Source: Leptospira sp. | GTDB lineage: Bacteria > Spirochaetota > Leptospiria > Leptospirales > Leptospiraceae | Direction of reading: 5' to 3' | Length of the DNA: 6,962 bases | Assembly (NCBI GenBank): GCA_021413405.1 | Contig: JAIOQL010000102.1 | Span: 1-6,962 of the forward strand | In this document: piece after piece, positions 6,535-6,962 of the stretch | Layout of the letters: each line of letters begins with the position of its first letter | How positions within the stretch are numbered: the stretch's first letter is position 1 | Translations under genes and position numbers: made by a program | The notes under the pieces: generated by a model | Database searches by the model: none | What the model was told of the DNA's origin: nothing | The model's input: the letters and a program-made list of their open reading frames with translations, nothing else

Positions 6535-6962
6535 AACAGATACTCTGCATTACAAATCAGAAAGGCGGTGTTGGAAAAACAACTACATCCGTTCATTTGG
6601 CTGCCGGCCTGGCGATCCGGGGAAACAAAACTATTTTAATCGATCTTGACCCGCAAGGAAATGCATCCGGTGTCTTTATTTCCGAAGCAAAGGATCCGGC
6701 TAAAACAATTTTCCAGGTTTTTGTAGACAAAGATATAAAACCGGATGAATTACTTACTAAAACGAGAATACCGGATCTTTCCCTGATTTCTGCTTCCCCC
6801 CGTCTCAAGGAAGTCGATAGCATGCTATCCGGAAAGCTTGACGGGTTTTTTATCTTGAAAAGCGCACTGGAGCAGGTCCGGGACAATTTCGATTATATAA
6901 TCATTGATTGTCCCCCGAGCCTGTCTATGTTAACACTCAATGCACTTGTTTCCGGAACATCC
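6531..6962 (+). CDS. parA: ParA/Soj-type partition ATPase (3' end missing, start uncertain)
   Basis: The frame from 6531 gives 144 residues to the window edge. It has the deviant Walker A motif of ParA/MinD ATPases, KGGVGKTT (residues 11-18), the Walker A' region ILIDLDPQGNASG (35-47) and the Walker B region YIIIDCPPSL (122-131) followed by LTLNAL. These proteins dimerise on ATP, coat DNA and move ParB-bound chromosome, plasmid or other cargo. There is no N-terminal helix-turn-helix, so it is the short Soj-like class found on chromosomes and some plasmids. The start is anomalous: an in-frame TAA lies at 6522-6524 and no ATG, GTG or TTG occurs before Walker A. The conserved N-terminus KQILCITNQKGG would begin from CTG 6531 or ATT 6528, neither with a ribosome site, or from ATG 6505 after a -1 frameshift. 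Whether parB follows is beyond the window. Confidence 0.88.
   Translation, partial: MKQILCITNQKGGVGKTTTSVHLAAGLAIRGNKTILIDLDPQGNASGVFISEAKDPAKTIFQVFVDKDIKPDELLTKTRIPDLSLISASPRLKEVDSMLSGKLDGFFILKSALEQVRDNFDYIIIDCPPSLSMLTLNALVSGTS

Noticed and set aside
6593..6886. 97-codon ORF on the minus strand opposite parA
   Set aside because: It lies wholly over conserved Walker motifs of ParA read on the plus strand and shows no protein features.
1..6962. Insertion sequence or prophage boundary around the toxin and parA genes
   Set aside because: No transposase, integrase, terminal inverted repeats with target duplication or tRNA-end attachment site is visible in the window.

Overview
The window most likely comes from a Leptospira species. 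The strongest evidence is the gene at 2978-3844. Its signal-peptide junction, first strand and C-terminus match my recollection of the Leptospira outer-membrane porin OmpL1. The relaxed spirochaetal lipobox of the next gene and the moderate, slightly AT-rich base composition fit as well. I cannot place it to species or replicon.

Layout, all genes on the + strand. (1) 1-2169 is the 3' part of a large modular, probably surface-exposed protein: a calcium-binding thrombospondin-type-3-like motif at the window edge, an Ig-like segment, a lactonase-type beta-propeller, a PKD-like domain and an unassigned C-terminal region. (2) 2286-2696 is a PIN-domain VapC-type RNase toxin with no visible VapB antitoxin beside it; a perfect 8-bp inverted repeat lies in front of it. 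(3) 2978-5677 looks like a two-gene outer-envelope operon, an OmpL1-family porin followed after 18 bp by a 604-residue lipoprotein of unknown function, closed by a strong intrinsic terminator at 5725-5759. (4) 5760-6049 is non-coding or degenerate, with palindromic repeat-like DNA and a promoter-like sequence. (5) 6050-6962 holds a small membrane-anchored protein built from 11-residue repeats, then a ParA/Soj-type partition ATPase running off the window.

The two places most worth a second look are both in the last kilobase. The ParA reading frame has no ATG, GTG or TTG start before its Walker A motif. An ATG overlapping the upstream stop codon (ATGA) opens a nine-codon ORF in another frame that ends inside the first ParA codons, so either parA uses a rare start, or a frameshift (real, programmed or a sequencing error) separates start and body. 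The protein in front of it consists almost entirely of nine consecutive hendecads behind one transmembrane helix, an unusual partner for a ParA. The OmpL1-family protein also appears shortened, lacking the cysteine-containing loop I recall for pathogen OmpL1.
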